The position numbers and the translations under genes are program-made. 64,000 nucleotides of DNA from Leptospira haakeii (GTDB taxonomy: Bacteria > Spirochaetota > Leptospiria > Leptospirales > Leptospiraceae). The notes under the pieces were generated by a model. The model had not been told where the DNA came from. It was given only the letters and a program-made list of their open reading frames with translations, and searched no databases. Shown here in pieces: positions 8,448 to 15,863 of this stretch (positions are counted from its first letter, which is position 1; every line of letters begins with the position of its first letter). The stretch covers positions 62,001 to 126,000 of the forward strand of contig NZ_NPEG01000003.1 in the NCBI RefSeq assembly GCF_002812045.1, written 5' to 3'.

Positions 8448-8912
8448 ATGGACTTATTGAGTATTTCCATAGGGTTAGGACTTGGGATCAGTTTATTCTT
8501 TTCCGAATTTTTTGGGATTGCAGGCGGACTTGTAGTTCCGGGATATTTTGCATTACAGCTCCAAAATCCGATTAGCATCCTTCTTACATTATTCGTGAGC
8601 CTTTGTGTTTTCGGTTTAGGGAAAGTAATTTCAAAATTTATAATATTATATGGAAAAAGAAGAACGGCAGTTTTACTTTTACTCGGATTCATACTGGATG
8701 CAATCGGCAACGAATGGATATTTCCAGTAATCTTCAAGGATATGATCCATTTAGGAGCGGAAGTAAGAGCTGTAGGTCATATAATTCCTGGGCTTATAGC
8801 TGTTTGGATGGATAGGCAGGGTTGGCTGGAAACTCTTGCGTCTTTACTCACTGCTTCCGTAATTGTTCGTTTGGTCCTGATCTTATTTCTTGGAAAGGAG
8901 TTATTACCTTGA
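8448..8912 (+). CDS. pgsC: Poly-gamma-glutamate synthesis membrane subunit PgsC/CapC
   Basis: 154 residues, nearly all hydrophobic, with about four to five membrane helices and the family's early segment FSEFFGIAGGLVVPGYFAL. PgsC/CapC is the small membrane partner of PgsB and is required for polymer formation; the length agrees with the family (~149). It starts one base after pgsB ends, and its stop TGA overlaps the TTG start of the next gene (TTGA at 8909-8912), so the three genes are translationally linked. Confidence 0.92.
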   Translation: MDLLSISIGLGLGISLFFSEFFGIAGGLVVPGYFALQLQNPISILLTLFVSLCVFGLGKVISKFIILYGKRRTAVLLLLGFILDAIGNEWIFPVIFKDMIHLGAEVRAVGHIIPGLIAVWMDRQGWLETLASLLTASVIVRLVLILFLGKELLP

Positions 8913-10021
8913 AAGGAATGTATTGGAAATCTTCTAACAAATCCGTTATTTATTATCTGGTTTTGGGAGTATTTTCACTTTTTGGAATGTACTTAGTGGA
9001 ACATTTTCTTTCTGAAAAAGTACAAGAACATTATTCCGAAAAAATAGAAGCCACCAAACTCACGGTAAAAGCTTTCGAAGAGATTAAAGATTATAAAGAA
9101 TCTAAAGGGAAAAAGATCGATTTACATTTTGATCCTTCCGGTTCTGGGTTGATCGGTGAATTTTTTACACCTGTTACTAGTAATTTAGGTACCCTGAGAG
9201 CAAAACAAAGTTCTATCAACCCGAACTTTGGTGCATTGGTTTTGGAATATTTAATCCAAGCGGGAGTTAAAAAAGGGGATACGGTCGCAGTTTCTCTTTC
9301 CGGTTCTTTTCCAGCTTTGAATATTGCAGTCTATTCTGCTGCCAAGATCTTGGAGTTGAAACTTGTGATCATCTCTAGTATGACTTCTTCCCAATGGGGC
9401 GCGAATGAGCCAGATTTTTTATGGCCTGATATGGAGAAATTGCTGTATGTCCGAGGAATTTTTCCCTATAAGTCCCTGGCATACAGTTGGGGTGGAATAG
9501 AGGACCAGGCGTTCGGGATGCCAAAAGAAGGGTCGAAGATACTACAAAATTCCGCATCTAAGAATTCACTTTCTATGCTTCATTCCAAGAACTACTCGGA
9601 AAGTCTGAAAGAAAGAATGAATCTGTATTCCTCCGAGATCCCTCTTTCTGAATATAAAGCGTATATTAATGTGGGAGGAGGAACAGTTTCAGTAGGAACT
9701 AAAAAGAATGTTGGAGAATTTTCGCCGGGTCTAAATCTAAAATATCCAATCATCCGAGACGGAAGAGATTCTGTCATGAGGCGATTCGCAAATTTAGGAA
9801 TTCCAATCATTCATTTGGTTCGAGTGGAAGAACTTGCAACCCAAAATGGATTTACCATCCAACCTAAAAAGATCCCGGGAATTGGAGAGGGAAAAATATT
9901 TAAAAGATCGGAATACGATCTTCGGTTAGTTAGTTTTGTTTTAGTCGGGATTTTAGTATTACTTTATGTGTTTTTTAAAAGAGATTCTTTTATAGAAGAA
10001 GATAGAGACGAATCTCTTTAA
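8909..10021 (+). CDS. Poly-gamma-glutamate system protein (third gene of the pgs operon)
   Basis: 370 residues from TTG 8909, which is preferred because GGAAAGGAG at 8892-8900 sits at ideal distance and the TTGA overlaps the pgsC stop; ATG 8918 is an alternative, and the frame is open further upstream only inside pgsC. A membrane helix near the N-terminus (VIYYLVLGVFSLFGMYLVEHF) and another at the C-terminus (LVSFVLVGILVLLYVFF) bracket a ~300-residue soluble domain with Gly/Ser-rich loops (VAVSLSGSFPALN, INVGGGTVSVGT). Proteins of this kind accompany pgsB and pgsC in some bacteria and are annotated as poly-gamma-glutamate system proteins; the exact job (export, anchoring, chain release) is not known. 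It converges with the next gene, sharing TTAA as both stops. Confidence 0.78.
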   Translation: MKGMYWKSSNKSVIYYLVLGVFSLFGMYLVEHFLSEKVQEHYSEKIEATKLTVKAFEEIKDYKESKGKKIDLHFDPSGSGLIGEFFTPVTSNLGTLRAKQSSINPNFGALVLEYLIQAGVKKGDTVAVSLSGSFPALNIAVYSAAKILELKLVIISSMTSSQWGANEPDFLWPDMEKLLYVRGIFPYKSLAYSWGGIEDQAFGMPKEGSKILQNSASKNSLSMLHSKNYSESLKERMNLYSSEIPLSEYKAYINVGGGTVSVGTKKNVGEFSPGLNLKYPIIRDGRDSVMRRFANLGIPIIHLVRVEELATQNGFTIQPKKIPGIGEGKIFKRSEYDLRLVSFVLVGILVLLYVFFKRDSFIEEDRDESL

Positions 10022-10995
10022 AATTTTAAAAATTTGAATATTTCCTGATCCCTTTCTTTATCTTCCAATAATACGGATTCGTAGTGGTTTTTATCCGAGA
10101 GTTCATAAACTTTCAAGTTTAGGATCTTTTCTTTCATCTTCTCGATTGCGGTAGAAGGTAAAAGTTCATCTCCTGGTTTGAAATTCGGTTTTAAAGCGCG
10201 AATCACTAGAACGGGACAACGTAATGCGGAGTATGGCATTATTTTATTTTCTTTTAGAGTTTTGAAAAATTCTTTTGGATCTTTAAAAAGCCTTGCGACA
10301 ATTCCGCCAGGCTTCATCGCTCCACCCATATTTTTCAGTTCGGAATCGATCACAAATGGTGGAATAGAACAAAGTACCGGTCCGTAAAAAGTATTTCCCG
10401 GCATTAAAGAGGGGGAAAGTGTTCCGATCGGTTCCAGTTCATATAATAAGAAATTTTGAATATTCGTATTCCATGCGGAAAGAAGAGGGGATTTTTTAGC
10501 CTCTTGCAGATACATTTCCTTACTAGGGATCCTTCTTCCTAAACGAGCCAAAGAACCTTGGATCATCAGTAAATTGGAAATTTTACGCTTGATGGAAAGT
10601 TCTCCTCCTCCATCTATTAAGACCGCTTTTTCTAAAAAACTTGAGAACTTCTCCGCAAATCTAAGAGTGATCCAAGCACCCAATGAGTGGGAGAGTATGG
10701 ATATTTTAGAATATCCTAATATACTTGATAGTTCTTTTAGATCTTGCGCATGGACTCTTGCGGAATAATCTTCTTTCGGTTTATCTGAATTTCCTCTTCC
10801 TCTTAGATCATATACGATTACTGTAATCCCTTTTTTAGAGAGTCCTTGAGCGATCGGTTCGAAGTTTTTAAGATTTCCTGTTAGGCCGTGAACGCAGAAA
10901 AGAGGTACTTTGGATTTACCTGGAAAGATCCGATAGGCAATTCGGATTCCGGAAGGTAGAGTTGCTATTTTGGAATCCGAACCGAATTGTAACAT
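10018..10995 (-). CDS. Alpha/beta hydrolase
   Basis: 325 residues, cytoplasmic (no signal peptide). The alpha/beta hydrolase signposts are clear: oxyanion motif VHGLTGNLKNF near 35, YDLRGRGNSDKP at 62-73, nucleophile elbow SHSLGA with S104, and SDKNHYESV near the end with H304. The acidic member is probably in the PGDELLP stretch. These features are enough for a working Ser hydrolase; the substrate is unknown. It is the last gene of a leftward operon (DUF445 protein, 99-residue protein, this gene; gaps of 1 and 10 bases). Its stop codon shares the bases TTAA with the stop of the convergent pgs gene. Confidence 0.85.
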   Translation of the reverse strand: MLQFGSDSKIATLPSGIRIAYRIFPGKSKVPLFCVHGLTGNLKNFEPIAQGLSKKGITVIVYDLRGRGNSDKPKEDYSARVHAQDLKELSSILGYSKISILSHSLGAWITLRFAEKFSSFLEKAVLIDGGGELSIKRKISNLLMIQGSLARLGRRIPSKEMYLQEAKKSPLLSAWNTNIQNFLLYELEPIGTLSPSLMPGNTFYGPVLCSIPPFVIDSELKNMGGAMKPGGIVARLFKDPKEFFKTLKENKIMPYSALRCPVLVIRALKPNFKPGDELLPSTAIEKMKEKILNLKVYELSDKNHYESVLLEDKERDQEIFKFLKF

Positions 10996-11005
10996 TCTGA
11001 AATGT

Positions 11006-11305
11006 TTAGGAAACTTCTGCTCCTAGTCGGATCAGAATATTCTCCAAATTTTTTTCCATTTCTGATCTGAGAGCTAAATGTAGTAAAGCAATCTTTTCCC
11101 TTTTTTTAACAGCAGAAAATCCTTCCCCTTCTCTTTGTAATTTAAACCAGATCCTGGATTCGCCTAATCCTGAAAACTTGATACAAAAATCGTCTTCTTT
11201 CAGCTCAAATTTTGTGATTTCACCCAATCTTCCTCCGGCAATTGCTTTGGTTAATTTCCGGAGGAAAGATTCAGGATCAGATTCTGTAACTTTGATCAGA
11301 TCCAT
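11006..11305 (-). CDS. Small conserved-looking protein of unknown function
   Basis: 99 residues, soluble, with alternating charged and hydrophobic residues and no recognised motif. A two-part pattern is visible: a beta-rich middle (EITKFELKEDDFCIKFSG, IWFKLQ) followed by a long helix (KKREKIALLHLALRSEMEKNL). It begins one base after the DUF445 gene and ends ten bases before the hydrolase gene, so it is almost certainly a real cistron of that operon. No function can be given. Confidence 0.65.
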   Translation of the reverse strand: MDLIKVTESDPESFLRKLTKAIAGGRLGEITKFELKEDDFCIKFSGLGESRIWFKLQREGEGFSAVKKREKIALLHLALRSEMEKNLENILIRLGAEVS

Positions 11306-11306
11306 A

Positions 11307-12536
11307 TTACACTGCGATCATATAGATCCCTTGCGCAAGACCTACGATTGCTCCTAAAACGGAACCGATCAGGATAAGTACATACTCATCTTCTTGGAAG
11401 GCTGATCTTAAGATCGGTTCGAATTCTTCAGGTGGAAGATCCTTCATACGTTTGAACATATTATTTTCTATGCTCATTGCTCTTCCCATATAAGTTTCGA
11501 GTTTAGTAGAACTTCCCGCTAAGGAGTCGCTTACTTTGCGGATCACTTCTTTTTTGGTATTCTCGAAATCCGAATCTTCTCCCTTATTCTCTTCATCTAG
11601 ATGTCCGGCTAAATTTAGGCGAGAAGCAGCGGATTCTGTTTCTGCTTGGATAGTTTCTACTAAAGTTCTAGCCGCTCTTTTGTATAAGATCTCTTCTAAT
11701 ACGTTTCTCGCTGTCAGAACTTGGGTTGCAAATACGTTTGAATATTTTTTAGAAACTTCTTCCTGCCTTGCGATGAATAAACCTCTGTATTTGATCGGTC
11801 CCACTCTTTTTTCATAAAGAGGGCGGAAGATCATAGTAAGTGCCACCCAGTTTGTAATATATCCTACGATGATCCCTTGGATTGGAAGAGTCCACCAGAT
11901 AGGAAGATAATTCCAAAGGAATGCCTGCGCGATCCCGAGTGCACCACCTAGAGCCCAGCCACAATGTTCAATAAATTTGAATTCTTTAGAACCAACTTCT
12001 TCGAATATATTTACGATCCTTTCTACATTCGGACCTGTGAGTTTACGTAATACAAGAGATCTGAAATTGAAAACGGAGGATACATTCTCCTTCACCTGGG
12101 TCATGATATTCTTAACAGTATGAGCGCATTTTTCTTGGACAGCTCTTACTATCTCTTCTCCGTGTCCGTTCTCTAAATGTTTTCTAAGAATTGGATTGAT
12201 ATGATGAACGATCTCATGGGTTGCTGAAGGGATTAGTTCATTTAGAACAGGTTGGAACTCGGTCTCTAATTGTTCCGGGTCCACTTTGGAAAAAAAATCC
12301 TCTACTTTGATAAGCCTCTCGGTCATGATATTCACCGATTTTAGGGCCAATTTTTGGGCCTTCTTCGGAACAATACCCTGCCATCCTAGATAAGGAGGAA
12401 TTCCTACAAATTCCAATGGATAAAATGTCATTTTTAAGGCTACCACGTTGGTAAACCAACCCACGAATCCGTAGGTGAAAGGCATCATTATGATCCCAAT
12501 CAATTCTTTGTTTTGGCTGAAGAAGGACAGATCCAT
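11307..12536 (-). CDS. DUF445 family membrane protein
   Basis: A DUF445 (YheB-like) protein of 409 residues from ATG 12536; the frame stays open to GTG 12605, but ATG 12536 has a Shine-Dalgarno-like AGGA and puts the membrane helix MDLSFFSQNKELIGIIMMPF near the N-terminus. Family marks: FVGWFTNVVALKMTFYPLEF, then LGWQGIVPKKAQKLA, with a second copy of the motif (YITNWVALTMIFRPLY, RGLFIARQEEVSKK) in the latter half, and a C-terminal membrane helix (VLILIGSVLGAIVGLAQGIY). The region between is helical and charged. The family is thought to be membrane-anchored but its function is not established. First gene of a leftward three-gene operon, divergent from the kinase at 12712. Confidence 0.85.
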   Translation of the reverse strand: MDLSFFSQNKELIGIIMMPFTYGFVGWFTNVVALKMTFYPLEFVGIPPYLGWQGIVPKKAQKLALKSVNIMTERLIKVEDFFSKVDPEQLETEFQPVLNELIPSATHEIVHHINPILRKHLENGHGEEIVRAVQEKCAHTVKNIMTQVKENVSSVFNFRSLVLRKLTGPNVERIVNIFEEVGSKEFKFIEHCGWALGGALGIAQAFLWNYLPIWWTLPIQGIIVGYITNWVALTMIFRPLYEKRVGPIKYRGLFIARQEEVSKKYSNVFATQVLTARNVLEEILYKRAARTLVETIQAETESAASRLNLAGHLDEENKGEDSDFENTKKEVIRKVSDSLAGSSTKLETYMGRAMSIENNMFKRMKDLPPEEFEPILRSAFQEDEYVLILIGSVLGAIVGLAQGIYMIAV

Positions 12537-12689
12537 ATTTTCAATTCCTGTAGCGTGCGCTATACTATTCGGTTCTATTGCAAAGTCCTTTTCGACCCAG
12601 TGCACTGCAAGTTATTTTTCCGTCCGTTTTTCGGATCTTTCCCGACGGTTTTGAAAAAAGATTTTTCAGAGTCGAATAAAACTCGGAAA

Positions 12690-12701
12690 TGGGAGCTCCC
12701 A
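12690..12701 (+). promoter_or_regulatory. Palindrome TGGGAGCTCCCA over the ribosome binding region of a kinase gene
   Basis: A perfect 12-bp palindrome ends ten bases before the ATG at 12712 and contains the only Shine-Dalgarno-like GGGAG. It could be an operator for a dimeric DNA-binding protein, or fold in RNA as a 4-bp stem that weakens ribosome access. Its outline resembles the palindrome cores at 408-475. Confidence 0.35.
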
Positions 12702-12711
12702 AGTATTTGAA

Positions 12712-14376
12712 ATGAAATCCTCATTCTTTCCATATTGGTGTATTTTAATGGATCCTTCCGGATTGATCGTTGAGACCAATCTTCCTCTGGATTCCTGGAG
12801 ACAAAATCCTCTCTCCCATTTTTTAGATGGAACAGAGAAGATCCAAGGAGAAAGCGGCAGTGCTTTACTTTCTTGGCAGCCTGGAAAAAGTCCTCTCTCA
12901 TTCCCAGGAAGTACAGGACTACTTGCAAGTTGGTCTCTTACTCATGGGATGTTTTGGATCAAGATGGAACCGATGGAAGAAGATTCCGCTTCTTCTCTTG
13001 AAAATTCTTTTTGGAAAGAATTTTTATCCAGTGACAGACCATTCCGACAAATTTTTGAGACCAACCAGGCGATCAAATGGATCTTAGATCCTGACTCTGG
13101 CGATATTTTATACGCGAACCAAGCTGCTAGTCAGTTTTATGGATACAGCCAAGAGGAACTTTTAAAGTTAAAAGTTACTGATATCAATACACTCACGAGA
13201 GAAGAAATTTTCGATGAGATGAGACAAGCAGCATTAGAATCCAGGCAATATTTTCGATTTAGGCATAGATTAAAAAGCGGGGAAGTCCGTGATATGGAAG
13301 TTTATAGCGGGCCGCTTCAGTTCGGAGGAAAAAGAGTATTATTCTCTATTTTATATGATGTTACCGCAAGAGTGAAAGCGATCTCTTTATTAGAAGAAAG
13401 TGAAAGGAAGAATCGTTCCTTGGTGGAGAATGCGTCCGATTCAATCATCATTACAAATTTTGAAACTAAAATTTTTGAAGTGAATAGAAGAATGTGTGAA
13501 CTCTTGGGCTACAGCAAAGAAGAGCTCCAAACATTCTCATTAAAGAATATTTTAGATGAAGATAGTTTTGAAGACTCTATGCGCAGGATTCCTGCATTAG
13601 AAATAGGTAAACCTGTAATCTTAAACAGAAGATTCAAAAGTAAATCAGGTAAAATTATAGAAGCAGATGTAAATGCAGTCCGTATAGATGAATCTCGTTA
13701 TATGGGGATCGTGAGAGATGTGACTGAAAGAAACTCTATGACGAGAACTTTGGAAAAGTCATTAAAAGAAAAAGAATCAATGCTCCAAGAGATCCATCAC
13801 AGGGTTAAAAATAATCTGCAGGTAATTTCAAGTCTTTTGGGTCTCCAATATGAGAATACGGAAGATCCGAACCTAAAACGGATCCTGCAAGAATGTGAGA
13901 ACCGGGTCAAGTCTATGGGATTCGTTCACGCAGAATTATACAGGTCCGAAAACTTTGCAGCGGTGGACTTGGAAAATTATTTTACCACTGTTTCTTCCAA
14001 TCTGATCAGAGCCTATGGAGGAGTTCCTCGTATCCAACTACAGCTGGATCTGAGCTCTTTGGAAGTGAGCATTGAAAGAGCGATACCTCTTGGACTGATC
14101 TTGAATGAACTTCTCACCAACTCCTTAAAATACGCATTTCCGGAAGATCGTTCCGGGAAAATACAAGTTAAGATCTTTAAAGAAGATCAGAATATCGTCT
14201 TCTCATACTCAGACGACGGGGTGGGTTTCAAAAAAGAAAATCAAAATGCCTCCGGGACCATAGGCATCCAGCTCATAGAGATCTTGTCCAGGCAGCTTAA
14301 GGCAAACTCAGAATTTACTTCGGAAAATGGAGTTGTTTTTCGTCTTAGAATTCCGGACCGGAATCCAGGAAAGTAG
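12712..14376 (+). CDS. Multi-PAS HisKA_2 sensor histidine kinase
   Basis: 554 residues, soluble. A degenerate N-terminal region (1-100), possibly a diverged PAS fold, precedes two PAS domains at about 108-225 (with ILYANQAASQFYGYSQEEL) and 228-345 (with MCELLGYSKEEL). The kinase core is of the HisKA_2 type with EIHHRVKNNLQV; the phospho-acceptor is the first His, ~362. The ATPase domain has NELLTNSLKYAF and DDGVGF. This class often works in general-stress pathways and usually lacks a linked response regulator, as here. It lies 50 bases before the cyclic-nucleotide-binding gene. A palindrome covers the ribosome site. Confidence 0.9.
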   Translation: MKSSFFPYWCILMDPSGLIVETNLPLDSWRQNPLSHFLDGTEKIQGESGSALLSWQPGKSPLSFPGSTGLLASWSLTHGMFWIKMEPMEEDSASSLENSFWKEFLSSDRPFRQIFETNQAIKWILDPDSGDILYANQAASQFYGYSQEELLKLKVTDINTLTREEIFDEMRQAALESRQYFRFRHRLKSGEVRDMEVYSGPLQFGGKRVLFSILYDVTARVKAISLLEESERKNRSLVENASDSIIITNFETKIFEVNRRMCELLGYSKEELQTFSLKNILDEDSFEDSMRRIPALEIGKPVILNRRFKSKSGKIIEADVNAVRIDESRYMGIVRDVTERNSMTRTLEKSLKEKESMLQEIHHRVKNNLQVISSLLGLQYENTEDPNLKRILQECENRVKSMGFVHAELYRSENFAAVDLENYFTTVSSNLIRAYGGVPRIQLQLDLSSLEVSIERAIPLGLILNELLTNSLKYAFPEDRSGKIQVKIFKEDQNIVFSYSDDGVGFKKENQNASGTIGIQLIEILSRQLKANSEFTSENGVVFRLRIPDRNPGK

Positions 14377-14425
14377 CTTGATGGTTTTTTTCTAGGCTCA
14401 ATACTCGGTCTTTGGTAAGGAACAC

Positions 14426-14899
14426 ATGCAACACACTACAGAAGAAATCCTACACCAGATTTATTTATTTTCCAGCTTCTCTATGGATGAATTGGCTAAA
14501 ATAGCGGAGAAGACAAAATACAAGGTGCTTGAACAAGGGGACGCGGTTTACCAAGAAGGGAACGATGCAAAAGCGTTCTATGTGGTAATGTACGGAACTC
14601 TGAAAATTTTGACCTCTACTGAAAAAGGGGACGATGTAAACGTAACTACGATCGCGACCGGTGATCATTTCGGGGAATTCCCGTTTTTAGATCAGGGAAA
14701 AAGAGCCGGAACAGTGGAAGCAATGGAACGTTGCGAACTTTTGGAAATTCCTTTCGACCATCTACAACATATCCTGGATTCAGATAAGGAACTCGCTCTT
14801 AAGTTTTATAAAGGAATCACCACTTATTTGGTAAAAAGAATGAGACTTCTGACTCATGACTTGGCTTACGCTAGAGAATTAAAGAAACGTTATTCGTGA
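14426..14899 (+). CDS. Cyclic nucleotide-binding domain protein
   Basis: 157 residues consisting almost wholly of one cNMP-binding (CRP-like) domain: a beta roll with EQGDAVYQEGNDAKAFYVVM and the phosphate-binding cassette GDHFGEFPFLDQGKRAGTV, which retains the Glu and Arg that hold the ribose and phosphate of cAMP. There is no helix-turn-helix after it; the C-terminal ~35 residues are helical (LKFYKGITTYLVKRMRLL). It is therefore not a CRP transcription factor by itself but a stand-alone sensor domain. It lies between two PAS/HisKA_2 kinases and just before a lipoprotein hydrolase, eight bases apart. A cAMP source is encoded at 26641-29298. Confidence 0.88.
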   Translation: MQHTTEEILHQIYLFSSFSMDELAKIAEKTKYKVLEQGDAVYQEGNDAKAFYVVMYGTLKILTSTEKGDDVNVTTIATGDHFGEFPFLDQGKRAGTVEAMERCELLEIPFDHLQHILDSDKELALKFYKGITTYLVKRMRLLTHDLAYARELKKRYS

Positions 14900-14906
14900 T
14901 CTAACT

Positions 14907-15818
14907 ATGAACCGCAAATTTTTCCCAATCTACCTTTTACTAATCTTATTCGGGCTTACATATTGTTCCGAGACCCTAGTCAAAACCGGTATCGGTTATG
15001 AAAGATGGAAAGCAGGCCTCGAAAAAAAACAAACCAAGTTAGAACCTTGGAACTGGGTATATTTAGAAGGTGGACAAGGTAGCGAAAAAATCCTGATGGT
15101 CCACGGATTCGGGGGAGATAAAGACAATTGGACTCGATTCTCCAAATGGCTTACACCTTCTTACACTGTAGTAGCAGTGGATCTTCCTGGTTTTGGGGAA
15201 AATGAAAGAATTGCGGACCAGGATTATAATATAGCTCAGCAAGTAAAACGATTAGATGAGTTTGTTACCAAACTTGGCTGGGAAAAATTCCACATCGTGG
15301 GAAACTCTATGGGAGGTGCGATCTCCGGAGTGTATGCGGCAACGTATCCTCAAAAGATATTATCTTTAGGATTGTTCGCTCCCTCCGGTGTGAATAGCCC
15401 CGAAAAAAGTGAGTTGTCCAAAAATTTGGAGAAAGGAAAGAATAATTTAGTAGCGACTAATGCAGAAGAATTTCAAGAATTAATGAAATTCATTTTTGTA
15501 ACTCCTCCTCCAATTCCTTCTTTTTTAGCTTCTTATTTCGCAGAAAAAGCGATCAAAAATTCTGAATTTAATAAATACATATTCAAGCAGATCCGATCTA
15601 CAGGATTTCCTTTGCAGGAAAATATGAATAAGATCCAGGCGAGAACTCTAATTCTTTGGGGAGATACTGATAGAGTATTGAGTGTCTCCGGAGCCCAGGT
15701 ATTGGAGACGGGTATCAAGCGATCTAAAAAGGTGATCTTGAAAGATATGGGCCATGTTCCTATGCTGGAAAGACCTGAAGAAGTAGCGAATACTTACAAA
15801 GAATTTTTAGTGAAGTAA
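14907..15818 (+). CDS. Lipoprotein alpha/beta hydrolase
   Basis: 303 residues. The N-terminal signal peptide ends in a lipobox-like LTYC (C20), with Tyr in the -1 place, unusual outside spirochaetes, so it is probably a lipoprotein. The hydrolase domain shows HGFGGDKDNW (66-75), VDLPGFGENE, the nucleophile elbow GNSMGG with S134, an acidic-residue motif LWGDTDRV and MGHVPMLERPEE supplying the His. All three members of the triad are present, so it should be an active esterase/lipase-like enzyme in the envelope; the substrate is unknown. It starts eight bases after the cyclic-nucleotide-binding gene and 45 bases before the next kinase gene. Confidence 0.88.
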   Translation: MNRKFFPIYLLLILFGLTYCSETLVKTGIGYERWKAGLEKKQTKLEPWNWVYLEGGQGSEKILMVHGFGGDKDNWTRFSKWLTPSYTVVAVDLPGFGENERIADQDYNIAQQVKRLDEFVTKLGWEKFHIVGNSMGGAISGVYAATYPQKILSLGLFAPSGVNSPEKSELSKNLEKGKNNLVATNAEEFQELMKFIFVTPPPIPSFLASYFAEKAIKNSEFNKYIFKQIRSTGFPLQENMNKIQARTLILWGDTDRVLSVSGAQVLETGIKRSKKVILKDMGHVPMLERPEEVANTYKEFLVK

Positions 15819-15863
15819 TTTCCAAGAAAACTTCGTTTTTCTTAGGAGTTGTTTGGAGTTGCG

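Noticed and set aside
10850..11420. GGTTCGAA stretches like the T-arm of tRNA
   Set aside because: They fall inside coding sequence and no cloverleaf can be formed around them.
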